Source: Pedobacter sp. D749 (GTDB taxonomy: Bacteria > Bacteroidota > Bacteroidia > Sphingobacteriales > Sphingobacteriaceae). From it: a stretch of DNA of 64,000 nucleotides. Positions 40,988-49,598 of the stretch are shown here, in pieces. The stretch's first letter is position 1; each line of letters opens with the position of its first letter. The position numbers and the translations under genes were made by a program. The stretch is from the NCBI RefSeq assembly GCF_019317285.1, contig NZ_CP079218.1, positions 4,030,001-4,094,000 of the forward strand, read 5' to 3'. The notes under the pieces were generated by a model. The model saw nothing but the letters and a program-made list of their open reading frames with translations. It was not told the DNA's origin and made no database searches.

Positions 40988-41950
40988 ATGTCTACACCGT
41001 ATATTCCTTGTTTAGATTTAGGCTCTTACATCAATGGTACCGAAGAAGAGCGCAAAAAGTTTTCTGATGAATTGGGCAGGGCTTTTAACGATTCGGGTTT
41101 TGTTACCATTACCAACCATGGTTTAAGCCAGGAATTAATTGATAAGCTTTATGAAAATATTAAAGCTGCCTTCTCGCTACCTGTTGAAATCAAAAGGAAA
41201 TATGAAAAACCAGAGTTAGCTGGTCAACGTGGTTACACCAGTGCTGGTAAAGAAACCGCCAAAGGTGCAAAAACACCAGACCTGAAAGAGTTCTGGCAAA
41301 TTGGTCAGGAAGTTACTGACGGCGATCCGGTTAAAAATGAATATCCTGACAATGAAGTTTTAGAGGAATTACCTGAATTTAACAAAGTAACGGGCAACAT
41401 CTATAAAAAACTGGAAGAAAACGGAACGCATTTATTGCGTGCCATCGCTACTTATTTAGAACTGCCGATTAATTATTTTGATAAACATGTTCATAACGGA
41501 AATTCTATTTTAAGGGGTATCCATTACTTTCCGATCGAAAACCCTGAGACTATTCCTGATGATGCGGTACGTGCCGGTGCGCATGAAGACATCAACCTGA
41601 TTACCTTATTAATTGGCGCCAGTGCTGATGGCCTTGAAGTGTTAACCCGAAGCAACGAGTGGTTGCCAATTAAAGCACATCATACTGATATTGTGGTGAA
41701 CGTGGGTGATATGTTACAGCGTTTAACCAATAATAAATTAAAATCGACGACGCACAGAGTGGTAAATCCGCCTCGTGAACTAATGAAAACATCGCGCTTC
41801 TCTGTTCCATTTTTCTTGCATCCACGCAGCGATATGGATTTAACCAGTTTACCATCAACCATTGATGCGGAACACCCTAAAGCTTATAGCGATATGACCG
41901 CGGGCGAGTACCTGGATGAAAGATTAAGAGAAATTGGATTGAAGAAATAG
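40988..41950 (+). CDS. 2-oxoglutarate/Fe(II) oxygenase of the isopenicillin N synthase family
   Basis: Members use non-haem iron and usually 2-oxoglutarate to oxidise small molecules. The 320-residue product has the DIOX_N domain (IPCLDLGSYINGTEEERKKF, GFVTITNHGLSQELIDKLYE). The C-terminal jelly roll has ligands in GAHEDINLITLLIG (HxD) and KSTTHRVVNP (H), and the cosubstrate-binding RFSVPFFLHP. The substrate is unknown, and an antibiotic role should not be assumed from the family name. A terminator follows at 42005-42033. Confidence 0.92.
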   Translation: MSTPYIPCLDLGSYINGTEEERKKFSDELGRAFNDSGFVTITNHGLSQELIDKLYENIKAAFSLPVEIKRKYEKPELAGQRGYTSAGKETAKGAKTPDLKEFWQIGQEVTDGDPVKNEYPDNEVLEELPEFNKVTGNIYKKLEENGTHLLRAIATYLELPINYFDKHVHNGNSILRGIHYFPIENPETIPDDAVRAGAHEDINLITLLIGASADGLEVLTRSNEWLPIKAHHTDIVVNVGDMLQRLTNNKLKSTTHRVVNPPRELMKTSRFSVPFFLHPRSDMDLTSLPSTIDAEHPKAYSDMTAGEYLDERLREIGLKK

Positions 41951-41953
41951 TTT

Positions 41954-41988
41954 GGAGTCGTGAGTCCTCAGTCTTGAGTCTCCAGCGA
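41954..41988. repeat. degenerate 7-nt word array after the oxygenase gene
   Basis: Heptamers GGAGTCG, TGAGTCC, TCAGTCT, TGAGTCT, CCAGCGA begin three bases after the stop codon and stop before the terminator. A related two-unit form is at 53856-53883. Confidence 0.65.
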
Positions 41989-42004
41989 TTTGTAAAGAAA
42001 GATC

Positions 42005-42033
42005 AAAGCATCGGCTAAAACCGGTGCTTTTTT
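42005..42033 (+). terminator. rho-independent terminator of the oxygenase gene
   Basis: AAAGCATCGG and CCGGTGCTTT form a 10-bp stem (one T-G pair) around CTAAAA, followed by T. It supports a start for the next gene at 42048, because an earlier start at 42024 would lie in the hairpin. Confidence 0.88.
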
Positions 42034-42047
42034 GTTATTTTCAAAAC

Positions 42048-42890
42048 ATGCATTCAACAACTTTAGAAGTTTTCGCCGGGATTGATGGGATTGGTTCTGC
42101 TTCAGGCTTGTTCCTTCAGGAAGATTTACTGTATATCATTGGCGATAATAGTGGCTATTTGAACGAATATAACATCAAAACCAGGAAGCTTCGGAAAATT
42201 CAGATCTTATTTGATAGCTCACTTAATCAGTTAGAAAATATACCTAAATCCTTAAAACCCGATTTCGAAATCCTTTGTCATCATGACAATAAACTCTACA
42301 TTTTAGGTTCTGGATCAACACCCAAAAGAAACCTGATGATCGAATTCGATCTGAAAACACAAAAGTTTGTTCAAAAAGACCTGACCAGTACCTACACCAA
42401 ACTTAAAGCTATTGCCAAAATAGATGATCAGAACTTTAACCTCGAAGGGGCAATTTTTACGGGAACCGAGTGGATGCTTTTTAACCGTGGCAACGGAATA
42501 GAAGCAAAGAATGGCATATTCAAAATCCAGGGAGCAGATTTAGCTAAAATTCAACAAGCTCAGTTTAACTATTTTAAGCTTCCTAATATTAATCACGTTG
42601 AATCATCTTTTACAGATGCTGTATTGGTAAAAAATGAGATATTTTTTATTGCTACCGCAGAAGATAGCCAATCGACTTATGCCGATGGCGAAATTATGGG
42701 AAGTTTTATTGGCAGTATTAACCTGCAGACTTTAAAGCTAACTTTCAGCAATAAAATCTCTGGCAAACATAAATTTGAAGGCATTACTTTATTTAGTCAA
42801 ACCGGGCATAATACAACTTTTTTATTGTGTGAAGATCTTGACACCGAAGAACTTAAAACGGTTATTTATAAGTTGGCAATCAATTTTTAG
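42048..42890 (+). CDS. DUF6929-type protein, probably a beta-propeller-like fold
   Basis: I start it at the ATG at 42048 (MHSTTLEVFAGIDGIGSASG), giving 280 residues; the upstream in-frame ATG lies in a terminator. No signal peptide. The sequence is a series of beta strands with segments such as LYIIGDNSGYLNEYNIKT, LYILGSGSTPKRNLMIEFDL and FEGITLFSQTG, reminiscent of strand repeats in a propeller. The function is unknown, and the family assignment is by memory of the pattern. Confidence 0.7.
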   Translation: MHSTTLEVFAGIDGIGSASGLFLQEDLLYIIGDNSGYLNEYNIKTRKLRKIQILFDSSLNQLENIPKSLKPDFEILCHHDNKLYILGSGSTPKRNLMIEFDLKTQKFVQKDLTSTYTKLKAIAKIDDQNFNLEGAIFTGTEWMLFNRGNGIEAKNGIFKIQGADLAKIQQAQFNYFKLPNINHVESSFTDAVLVKNEIFFIATAEDSQSTYADGEIMGSFIGSINLQTLKLTFSNKISGKHKFEGITLFSQTGHNTTFLLCEDLDTEELKTVIYKLAINF

Positions 42891-42989
42891 GCAGAAGAGT
42901 TGTCAACTTTAATGGCCAGTTTGCCAGAAAGTTGACAATTCTAAGTTTTAATTTTTCAACAAACTCCTTACACTAACCTTTGGCGTTTC

Positions 42990-43469
42990 TCAAGCCGGCA
43001 CAATAAAAATCGCATCGTTTTCGATTACCTGCCCTTCATCAAAATAGTATCCGGCAGTAACCGGAATAATGGCTGTGATTGATTTTCCGTCTTTGTCTTT
43101 TGTAGGATAGGTGACATTAATTAAATGGCTTTTCATGCTCACCTGAACCTTTTTGGAGGTTAACCTCGCCCCTGTGGCATTCACACAATCCAATTCTACT
43201 ATTTTCGAACTATTTATACCCGACAGATCCAATGAATTGGCCAAACGGATGTTAAAAGATTTACCCGTATTGTTTTTTATAGAAGCTAAAACTTTATAGC
43301 GGTCGAAATCCTGGTCTTTTATGGTAAACTTTTCTTTATTGATAACAGAATAGGTTACGGCAATTCCGTTTACATTTACGGTTTCTCCATCTTTAATCTG
43401 CTGTGCATTTGCGATTGAAATCATTGCCAAAAAAGGCAATAAAAAAATTAATGTTTTAATTAATTTCAT
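42990..43469 (-). CDS. hypothetical exported beta-rich protein, 159 aa
   Basis: No family is recognised. It has a signal peptide (MKLIKTLIFLLPFLAMISIA, cleaved after NA, then QQIKDGETVNVNG). The remaining 137 residues look like one immunoglobulin-like beta domain (KFTIKDQDFDRYKVLASIKN). It is encoded alone on the minus strand and is convergent with the gene at 42048. Confidence 0.7.
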   Translation of the reverse strand: MKLIKTLIFLLPFLAMISIANAQQIKDGETVNVNGIAVTYSVINKEKFTIKDQDFDRYKVLASIKNNTGKSFNIRLANSLDLSGINSSKIVELDCVNATGARLTSKKVQVSMKSHLINVTYPTKDKDGKSITAIIPVTAGYYFDEGQVIENDAIFIVPA

Positions 43470-43544
43470 AGTATTAAGCTATTTTTAGGTTTATATTCTG
43501 AAATTACGAATAAAAACAAACTTGATCAATGATTACAGGTAATT

Positions 43545-45362
43545 CTATTTCTTCGATTCATCAATCGCCTTGTTTACCACATCTTGTATCCTACCCCTAA
43601 TTTTCAGGTTAGAAAGTTTATCAGTAACGGTAGGATTAACCCGGTTCGACAGAAACACATATACCAAACCACGTGATGGATCTACCCACACACAGGTTCC
43701 GGTATAGCCCGTATGTCCATAAGTTTGTGGTGAAGCTAAATTAGAAGGGTAATGTTTGGTACTATCCGGATCCCAGCGATCGAAACCCAAACCTCTGCGA
43801 CTCACATTTGACTGTTTCGAGGTAAACATATCCACTGTTGTGTTTTTGAAATACTCCACCCCACCATAGGTACCACGGTTCAACAGCATCTGGTAAATAA
43901 TAGCCAGATCGTTAGCGCTGGCAAATAAACCCGCATGACCAGATACACCACCAGCCAAAGCCGCCCCCTGATCGTGAACGTAGCCAACTAAAAGTGTTTT
44001 CCTGAAATAGGTGTCCATTTCTGTTGGAATAATCTGCTCTGGTTTAAAACGGTTGCGTGGCAAAAAACCTGCAGTTTGCATGCCTAGTGGTTTATAAAAA
44101 TTTTCGTAAGTGTATTGATTTAAAGGCTCTTCACTAATATGCTCTACAATATCTTTCATTACATACATACTGATATCGCTATACACATATTTACCACGTG
44201 TTCTTATTGGCGAATTGAGCATTTTAGGCCACATAAAATCTTTAAAAAAGCCTTTTTTGATATAATAGTTATCGGCTACTTTGGTTGGATAAGCTGCCGA
44301 TGAATCTCTGCTGTAATCGCCTGTTTTAACATAATCGTGAAAAGGAATGTAAGGGATAAAACCGGCCTGGTGCAACATCACTTCTCTTACCTGAATATTG
44401 TTCATGGGTGTGGTGCGGGCCTTGGGGATATAAGCGCCAATGTTGGTATCTAATTTCAACTTTCCTTCTTCGAACAAACGCATAACCGCAGGTGTGGTTG
44501 CCGTTATTTTGGTTACAGAAGCCAGATCAAAAATATCGGTTACCTTATCAGGCACATTGGTATCGTAAGTATGGGTACCATAAGCCTTATTAAAAATCAC
44601 TTTACCGTCTTTCGCTACCAAAACCACCAATCCTGGCGTTGCTTTCTGTGCGATCGCTTCGGCAGCAATAGCATCAATTTCTTTTAAATTGTTCGAATTC
44701 AAACCTGCATCTTCGGGTACAGTGTATTTTAAGCGTGTAGCTGTTGTAGTAAAACCTGAACCTGTGGTATAACGGGCAGAATAAGCAGTAGTTAACTTAT
44801 TTGAAGCGGCAATGCCTCCAAAAATATATTGCGGTACAATGGCAGCCGCATCTGCATTGTTTTGACCGGTCCATACAATCGGCGATTTTAAGAGATCGAA
44901 TGATTTTAAACCAGGTCCGTTACCAAAAAAGGAAATAATTACCTGTTTATTTTTACTGATACTGTTAATGAAATTAATGTATCTTGCTTTGTTTACATTT
45001 TGATCATCAATAGAAATTAAAATGGTATTGAAATATTTAAGGTCATCTTCTAAATCGTTCAAATTCAAACTATCTCTATAAGAATCGGCAGAAAATGAAG
45101 TGATTTTATCGTATTTATTTGCCAAACTATCAAAAACGCTACTGTAAGCAAAACTCAGGCTGACCGAAGCAATATTCTTTTTTTCTAATGATTTTAAAGG
45201 AATAATTCCATCCTGGTTGTTTAACAATACTGTTGCGTTAGAAATCGCATTGGCAACAGCCAGTTTTTTCTCATTCGCTGTATGATCCTGTGCGCAAGCC
45301 ATTAAACATAAAACATTGCAGCAAAATGCTACAGCCAGGATACACAATCTATTTCGCTTCAT
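43545..45362 (-). CDS. lipoprotein with GH3 C-terminal domain fused to a beta-lactamase-family serine hydrolase
   Basis: In Bacteroidota, beta-N-acetylglucosaminidases of family GH3 are often fused to a serine hydrolase of the class C beta-lactamase/penicillin-binding type, together acting on peptidoglycan. Here residues 1-22 are a lipoprotein signal (LMAC). Residues about 35-215 match only the GH3 C-domain (NATVLLNNQDGIIPLK, then QNNADAAAIVPQYIFGG). The GH3 TIM barrel with its catalytic Asp is absent. Residues from about 225 on form the hydrolase, with SxxK as SVTK (DLASVTKITATTPAVM) and the YxN-like YSDIS motif. It overlaps the amidohydrolase gene by 14 bases. Confidence 0.9.
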   Translation of the reverse strand: MKRNRLCILAVAFCCNVLCLMACAQDHTANEKKLAVANAISNATVLLNNQDGIIPLKSLEKKNIASVSLSFAYSSVFDSLANKYDKITSFSADSYRDSLNLNDLEDDLKYFNTILISIDDQNVNKARYINFINSISKNKQVIISFFGNGPGLKSFDLLKSPIVWTGQNNADAAAIVPQYIFGGIAASNKLTTAYSARYTTGSGFTTTATRLKYTVPEDAGLNSNNLKEIDAIAAEAIAQKATPGLVVLVAKDGKVIFNKAYGTHTYDTNVPDKVTDIFDLASVTKITATTPAVMRLFEEGKLKLDTNIGAYIPKARTTPMNNIQVREVMLHQAGFIPYIPFHDYVKTGDYSRDSSAAYPTKVADNYYIKKGFFKDFMWPKMLNSPIRTRGKYVYSDISMYVMKDIVEHISEEPLNQYTYENFYKPLGMQTAGFLPRNRFKPEQIIPTEMDTYFRKTLLVGYVHDQGAALAGGVSGHAGLFASANDLAIIYQMLLNRGTYGGVEYFKNTTVDMFTSKQSNVSRRGLGFDRWDPDSTKHYPSNLASPQTYGHTGYTGTCVWVDPSRGLVYVFLSNRVNPTVTDKLSNLKIRGRIQDVVNKAIDESKK

Positions 45363-46983
45363 ATACTTTTTCTCCGTTCAAATAGGTTTTTAAGACTTTG
45401 GTTTTTAATATGTTATGTGGTGTTGATTTTAAAATATCGTGATCGAGCATAACAAAATCGGCAAATTTACCTTTCTCCAAACTTCCTTTTTCTTCTTCCT
45501 CAAAATTGGCTTTGGCGGCCCAAATGGTCATACCGCGTAAGGCTTCTTCAGGAGTTAAAGCATTTTCCATCTGAAAGCCACCTTTCGGAAAGCCTTTTGC
45601 ATCTGCTCTCACTGTTGCAGCATAAAACGTTAATAATGGATTAATGTTTTCAACTGGAAAATCGGTACCCAAAGGAATCCAACCATTTTGCTTTAACAAT
45701 TGTTTATAAGCGTAAGCACTTTTTAACCTTTCGGTGCCCAAACGCTGCCCGGCCCAATACATATCGGAAGTGGCATGTGTAGGTTGCACGGAAGGGATAA
45801 TACTGGCTTTCCCGAACAGGTCAAAGTCTTTAGCGTTAACTACCTGTGCGTGTTCGATGCGCCAGCGCTGATCGTTTTTACCTTTTAAAATTTTATTGTA
45901 AATATTCAGGATTACCCGATTGGCCGAATCGCCAATGGCATGGGTACACATCTGGAAATGATTGGCAGCAATTTTTCTGGCTACTTCTTCAAAATGTTTC
46001 TGATCGCTTAATAAAAAACCTGTTTTGTCTGGCATATCGCTGTAAGGATGCAGCAGGCAGGCACCACGCGAACCTAAAGCACCATCGGCATAAACTTTAA
46101 AAGCCCGAACATTTAACCGATCGGTTTTAATTGGCCCGCGGCTAAAAAGATATTTATAATTATCTGGCTCATCAGAGAGCATTACATAAAGCCTCATTTT
46201 CAGTTTATTTTCTTTCTGCAGTTTTTCGATGAATTCTACAGCCAGGTAACTCAGTCCACAATCATCAATGGTGGTTAAGCCAGCAGCAAAACAGTTTTTC
46301 TGTGCGTCGATAAATATCTTTTCAGCCAGTTTAGCATCTGGTGATGGGATTTTACGTTCTACCAGGGCTACAGCATTATCGATTAACACACCAGTAAGCT
46401 TTCCATTTTCGGTAAGCATATCGCCACCTACCAATTTCTGTTCACTTTTAATTCCGGCATCATCCAACGCTTTTTGGTTAGCAATGGCTGCGTGCCCATC
46501 GATACGGTTTAAAAATACCGGGCGATCCGGAAAAAGTGTGGTTAACTTTTCATTTGTTGGGAAAGCTTTATTGTCCCAATCGTTTTGGTCCCAGCCATTG
46601 CCAATTAACCAGCCATCAGGATGCGTTTTGGCAAAATCAGATAAGCGCTTAAGCACTTCATCCCAGGATTTCGTTTCTCTTAAATCAGCTGTTTGCAAAC
46701 TTTGTCCGTAGCCATAAAAATGGGCATGCGCATCTATAAAACCTGGATAAACAGCTTTACCCCAGGCATTAATCTCTTCTTTACCAGCATATTTTGATTT
46801 GATATCATCACTCGTGCCAAGTTCCAGGATCTTACCATTTTTTACTACGAAGGCCTCAACCGTATCAAATTTACTGTTAACGGTATAAACTTTTGCATTA
46901 TAAACAATTACATCAACCGCCTCTCTCCTGGAACAAGAAGTGAACAGTATAACCAGAAAAAGACCGTATAAAATGGATTTCAT
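45349..46983 (-). CDS. YtcJ-type metal-dependent amidohydrolase, lipoprotein
   Basis: This family hydrolyses amides and related bonds in small molecules. The 544-residue product has a lipoprotein signal (LFTSC, Cys17). The amidohydrolase fold has the metal-binding FIDAHAHFYGYG, the LIGNGWDQNDWD segment of the YtcJ group, QMCTHAIGDSANR and WRIEHAQVV. The C-terminal composite strand is ALTPEEALRGMTIWAAKANF. The substrate is unknown. It is translationally coupled to the GH3C/serine-hydrolase gene, so both envelope enzymes may act on one substrate class such as cell-wall fragments (inference). Confidence 0.92.
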   Translation of the reverse strand: MKSILYGLFLVILFTSCSRREAVDVIVYNAKVYTVNSKFDTVEAFVVKNGKILELGTSDDIKSKYAGKEEINAWGKAVYPGFIDAHAHFYGYGQSLQTADLRETKSWDEVLKRLSDFAKTHPDGWLIGNGWDQNDWDNKAFPTNEKLTTLFPDRPVFLNRIDGHAAIANQKALDDAGIKSEQKLVGGDMLTENGKLTGVLIDNAVALVERKIPSPDAKLAEKIFIDAQKNCFAAGLTTIDDCGLSYLAVEFIEKLQKENKLKMRLYVMLSDEPDNYKYLFSRGPIKTDRLNVRAFKVYADGALGSRGACLLHPYSDMPDKTGFLLSDQKHFEEVARKIAANHFQMCTHAIGDSANRVILNIYNKILKGKNDQRWRIEHAQVVNAKDFDLFGKASIIPSVQPTHATSDMYWAGQRLGTERLKSAYAYKQLLKQNGWIPLGTDFPVENINPLLTFYAATVRADAKGFPKGGFQMENALTPEEALRGMTIWAAKANFEEEEKGSLEKGKFADFVMLDHDILKSTPHNILKTKVLKTYLNGEKVYEAK

Positions 46984-47621
46984 ATCGATAAAGATAGAAA
47001 ATTGGAAGCATTTGACTTTGTAAATTCGGTTTTACAGAAATGTCTATTGTCATGCTGAGGCACGAAACATCTGTAACCGATCAGCACATCTGTTGAATTC
47101 TTACTGGCTAATTCAGTGACTATATTTATTCGGTAAAAGATTCTTCACTGCGTTCAGAATGACAGCCAAATCCGTGGTCTGTGTCTCCACAAACCGCTTT
47201 CCTTTCTCTTAGCATTTCGTTAAGACCACTATATTTTTTTGCCACGGAGGCACAGAAAGCACGGAGAATATATCTTGAGTTAATTAAATACCAGTAAGCC
47301 TGGGGAAAATTCTTCACCAGGTTCAGAACGACAGGCCTATATAAAATAAACCTGATGGGAACGGCATGCCGATTTTTTTCAATCGGGATACAGTGTACAG
47401 CGGGACTACCGTACCCGATTGGTATAGGAGCCTGCTTTTCAAAAAACAAAACCTCAGCAGGAATAACAAATTGTTCCTGACAAAGATTCTTCACTACGTT
47501 CAGAAGGACAGGTAGCAATTCAATTCTATTTACCTACAGTCATTTACATGTTGAGTTTTAAACAAATCAGGTTCCTTAAGCTTATTTTGCATAATTTAGC
47601 GAATTCACTTTGCCTTAATAC
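46984..47621. other. 638-base divergent region with repeat elements
   Basis: The region separates the amidohydrolase gene from mutL. It contains three copies of ATTCTTCAC followed by GTTCAGAA (about 47140, 47310 and 47484). Translated, they give the well-known spurious peptide HSERSEES. It also contains TAAACCTGAT element copy D (47347-47408), which ends GTACAGCGGGACT. A CCACGGAGGCACAGAAAGC stretch lies at about 47243. I see no gene; the 131-codon frame at 47126-47518 is built of these repeats. The mutL promoter probably uses TCACTTTG about ten bases before its ATG. Confidence 0.6.
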
Positions 47622-49457
47622 ATGACTGATATTATTCACTTATTGCCTGATGCTGTTGCCAATCAAATTGCTGCCGGAGAAGTTGTTCAACGACCTGCTT
47701 CTGCGGTAAAAGAATTGCTCGAAAATTCTATTGATGCCGGCGCGGATAGAATCCAATTAGTAATAAAAGATGCAGGTAAGGCATTGATTCAGATTATAGA
47801 TAACGGCTGTGGAATGAGCGTTACCGATGCCAGAATGTGTTTCGAACGCCATGCCACTTCGAAGGTAAAAAAAGCCGAAGATTTATTTGCCATCCGCACC
47901 ATGGGTTTCCGTGGCGAAGCCATGGCCTCTATTGCGGCAATCTCGCAGGTAGAGATGAAAACCCGCAGGCATGAGGATGAAATTGGCACCTGTATCTCTA
48001 TCGAAGGCGCACAGGTAACCAATCAGGAACCGGTTGCCACCTCACCAGGAACACAGATTTCGATTAAAAACTTATTTTTCAATACACCTGCCAGAAGAAA
48101 CTTCCTTAAAAGTAATCCGGTAGAAATGCGCCATATCCTGGACGAATTTCAACGGGTAGCATTGGCACACCCTGCTGTATTTTTTAGTCTGCACCACGAT
48201 GGCACAGAGATTTTTAACCTGCCAAAAGGCAATTTAAAACAGCGTATTGTCCATCTTTTTGGCAACAATTATAACGAACGTCTGGTTCCAGTTGAAGAAG
48301 AAACCACCATCATTAACCTCAAAGGGTATATTGGTAAACCTGCTTTTGCAAAAAAAACCAGGGGCGAACAGTTCTTTTTTGTGAATAACCGTTTTATTAA
48401 AGATCCTTATTTAAACCACGCGGTAAGCTCTGCTTTCGAAGATTTATTACCGGATGACAGCTACCCGCTGTATGTTTTGTTTATTGAGATCGATCCGTCG
48501 AAAATCGACGTAAACGTTCATCCCACTAAAACAGAGATTAAGTACCTGGACGAAAAATCCATTTACGCGATTATGAAATCGGCGGTAAAACGTTCCATTG
48601 GCCGTTATAACATTTCACCGACTTTAGATTTCGATCAGGAAACTGGTTTCAGTAATATGATTACCCATAAAGCGGTTGAAGATATTGTACCACCGAGCAT
48701 TAATTTCAATCCTGATTTTAATCCGTTTGCGAGTGATAGCAGTTCTACATCTGGTTATGCTTCATCACCAAGAAATTATGACGCAAAACCAAGTGCAAAA
48801 AACTGGGGTTCGCTTTATGATATAACTGAACAGCCAGTTGTAGAGCAGACCTCTATTTATGCTGATGAAACTGTTTTAGAAACCAAGCAGAAACAGTACA
48901 TGCAATTGCACAACCGCTATATTGTTTCGCAGATTAAGTCGGGCTTAATGGTGATTGATCAACAAATGGCACATGAGCGGATCCTTTATGAACGTTTTCT
49001 CGTACATCTTGACGACCGCAAAGGCGCATCGCAGCAGAGTTTATTTCCGCAAACCATTACACTTAATGCCAACGATTTCGAATTGGCAAAAAGTTTACTG
49101 GACGATATAAAAAGTTTAGGCTTTGATGTACGCGAATTTGGAAAAAATACGTTGGTAGTAGAAGGTGTTCCGGTTGACCTGGGCAGCAGTAATATTAACG
49201 AAACGCAATTATTTGAACAACTGATCGAGGGCTTTAAAAACTCGCAACAGGAATTAAAATTGAGCAAACGCGATAGCCTCGCGAGAAGCCTGGCTAAAAA
49301 CAGTGCAATAAAAGCGGGAACAAGCCTTGGCCAGGAAGAAATGAATACCTTGATTGATGAGCTTTTTGCCTGTAAAACACCTAACTTTAGCGTAAGTGGC
49401 AAACCAATTATCCAAACCATTACTTTGGCAGAGCTGGATAAGAAGTTTGAGAAATAG
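47622..49457 (+). CDS. mutL: DNA mismatch repair protein MutL
   Basis: MutL links mismatch recognition by MutS to strand excision. The 611-residue product has an intact GHKL ATPase: NQIAAGEVVQRPASAVKELL, DNGCGMS and TMGFRGEAMASIAAIS, plus the transducer with PSKIDVNVHPTKTEIKY. In the C-domain, the endonuclease motif DQHA(x)2E(x)4E is changed to DQQMAHERILYE. The final CPHGRP-type motif reads as CKTPNFSVSGKPII, so canonical metal ligands are partly lost. The stop codon TAG is followed directly by the TTTAGGG array. Confidence 0.97.
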   Translation: MTDIIHLLPDAVANQIAAGEVVQRPASAVKELLENSIDAGADRIQLVIKDAGKALIQIIDNGCGMSVTDARMCFERHATSKVKKAEDLFAIRTMGFRGEAMASIAAISQVEMKTRRHEDEIGTCISIEGAQVTNQEPVATSPGTQISIKNLFFNTPARRNFLKSNPVEMRHILDEFQRVALAHPAVFFSLHHDGTEIFNLPKGNLKQRIVHLFGNNYNERLVPVEEETTIINLKGYIGKPAFAKKTRGEQFFFVNNRFIKDPYLNHAVSSAFEDLLPDDSYPLYVLFIEIDPSKIDVNVHPTKTEIKYLDEKSIYAIMKSAVKRSIGRYNISPTLDFDQETGFSNMITHKAVEDIVPPSINFNPDFNPFASDSSSTSGYASSPRNYDAKPSAKNWGSLYDITEQPVVEQTSIYADETVLETKQKQYMQLHNRYIVSQIKSGLMVIDQQMAHERILYERFLVHLDDRKGASQQSLFPQTITLNANDFELAKSLLDDIKSLGFDVREFGKNTLVVEGVPVDLGSSNINETQLFEQLIEGFKNSQQELKLSKRDSLARSLAKNSAIKAGTSLGQEEMNTLIDELFACKTPNFSVSGKPIIQTITLAELDKKFEK

Positions 49458-49458
49458 G

Positions 49459-49549
49459 TTTAGGGTTTAGGGTTTAGGGTTTAGGGTTTAGGGTTTAGGG
49501 TTTAGGGTTTAGGGTTTAGGGTTTAGGGTTTAGGGTTTAGGGTTTAGGG
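49459..49549 (+). repeat. perfect (TTTAGGG)13 tandem repeat
   Basis: Thirteen exact copies of TTTAGGG, 91 bases, start two bases after the mutL stop codon and end 49 bases before the rhomboid start codon. The unit equals the plant telomere repeat, but it is flanked by uninterrupted bacterial genes, so contamination is unlikely. The G-strand could form quadruplexes on the plus (coding) strand. Confidence 0.97.
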
Positions 49550-49598
49550 AAAACAATTGAAGATTAAACTTTGCCGCTTAAAAACAAGAAAAAATTAA

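Noticed and set aside
40988..41950. Beta-lactam antibiotic biosynthesis gene
   Set aside because: The family name isopenicillin N synthase covers many 2OG oxygenases; no tripeptide synthetase or other pathway gene is nearby.
47126..47518. 131-codon minus-strand frame upstream of mutL
   Set aside because: Its peptide contains HSERSEES and VLNLVKN, recurrent translations of dispersed repeats, and the DNA is made of those repeats.
49459..49549. TTTAGGG tract as plant DNA contamination or a linear chromosome end
   Set aside because: It is flanked within a few bases by intact bacterial mutL and rhomboid genes in normal order; only 13 units.
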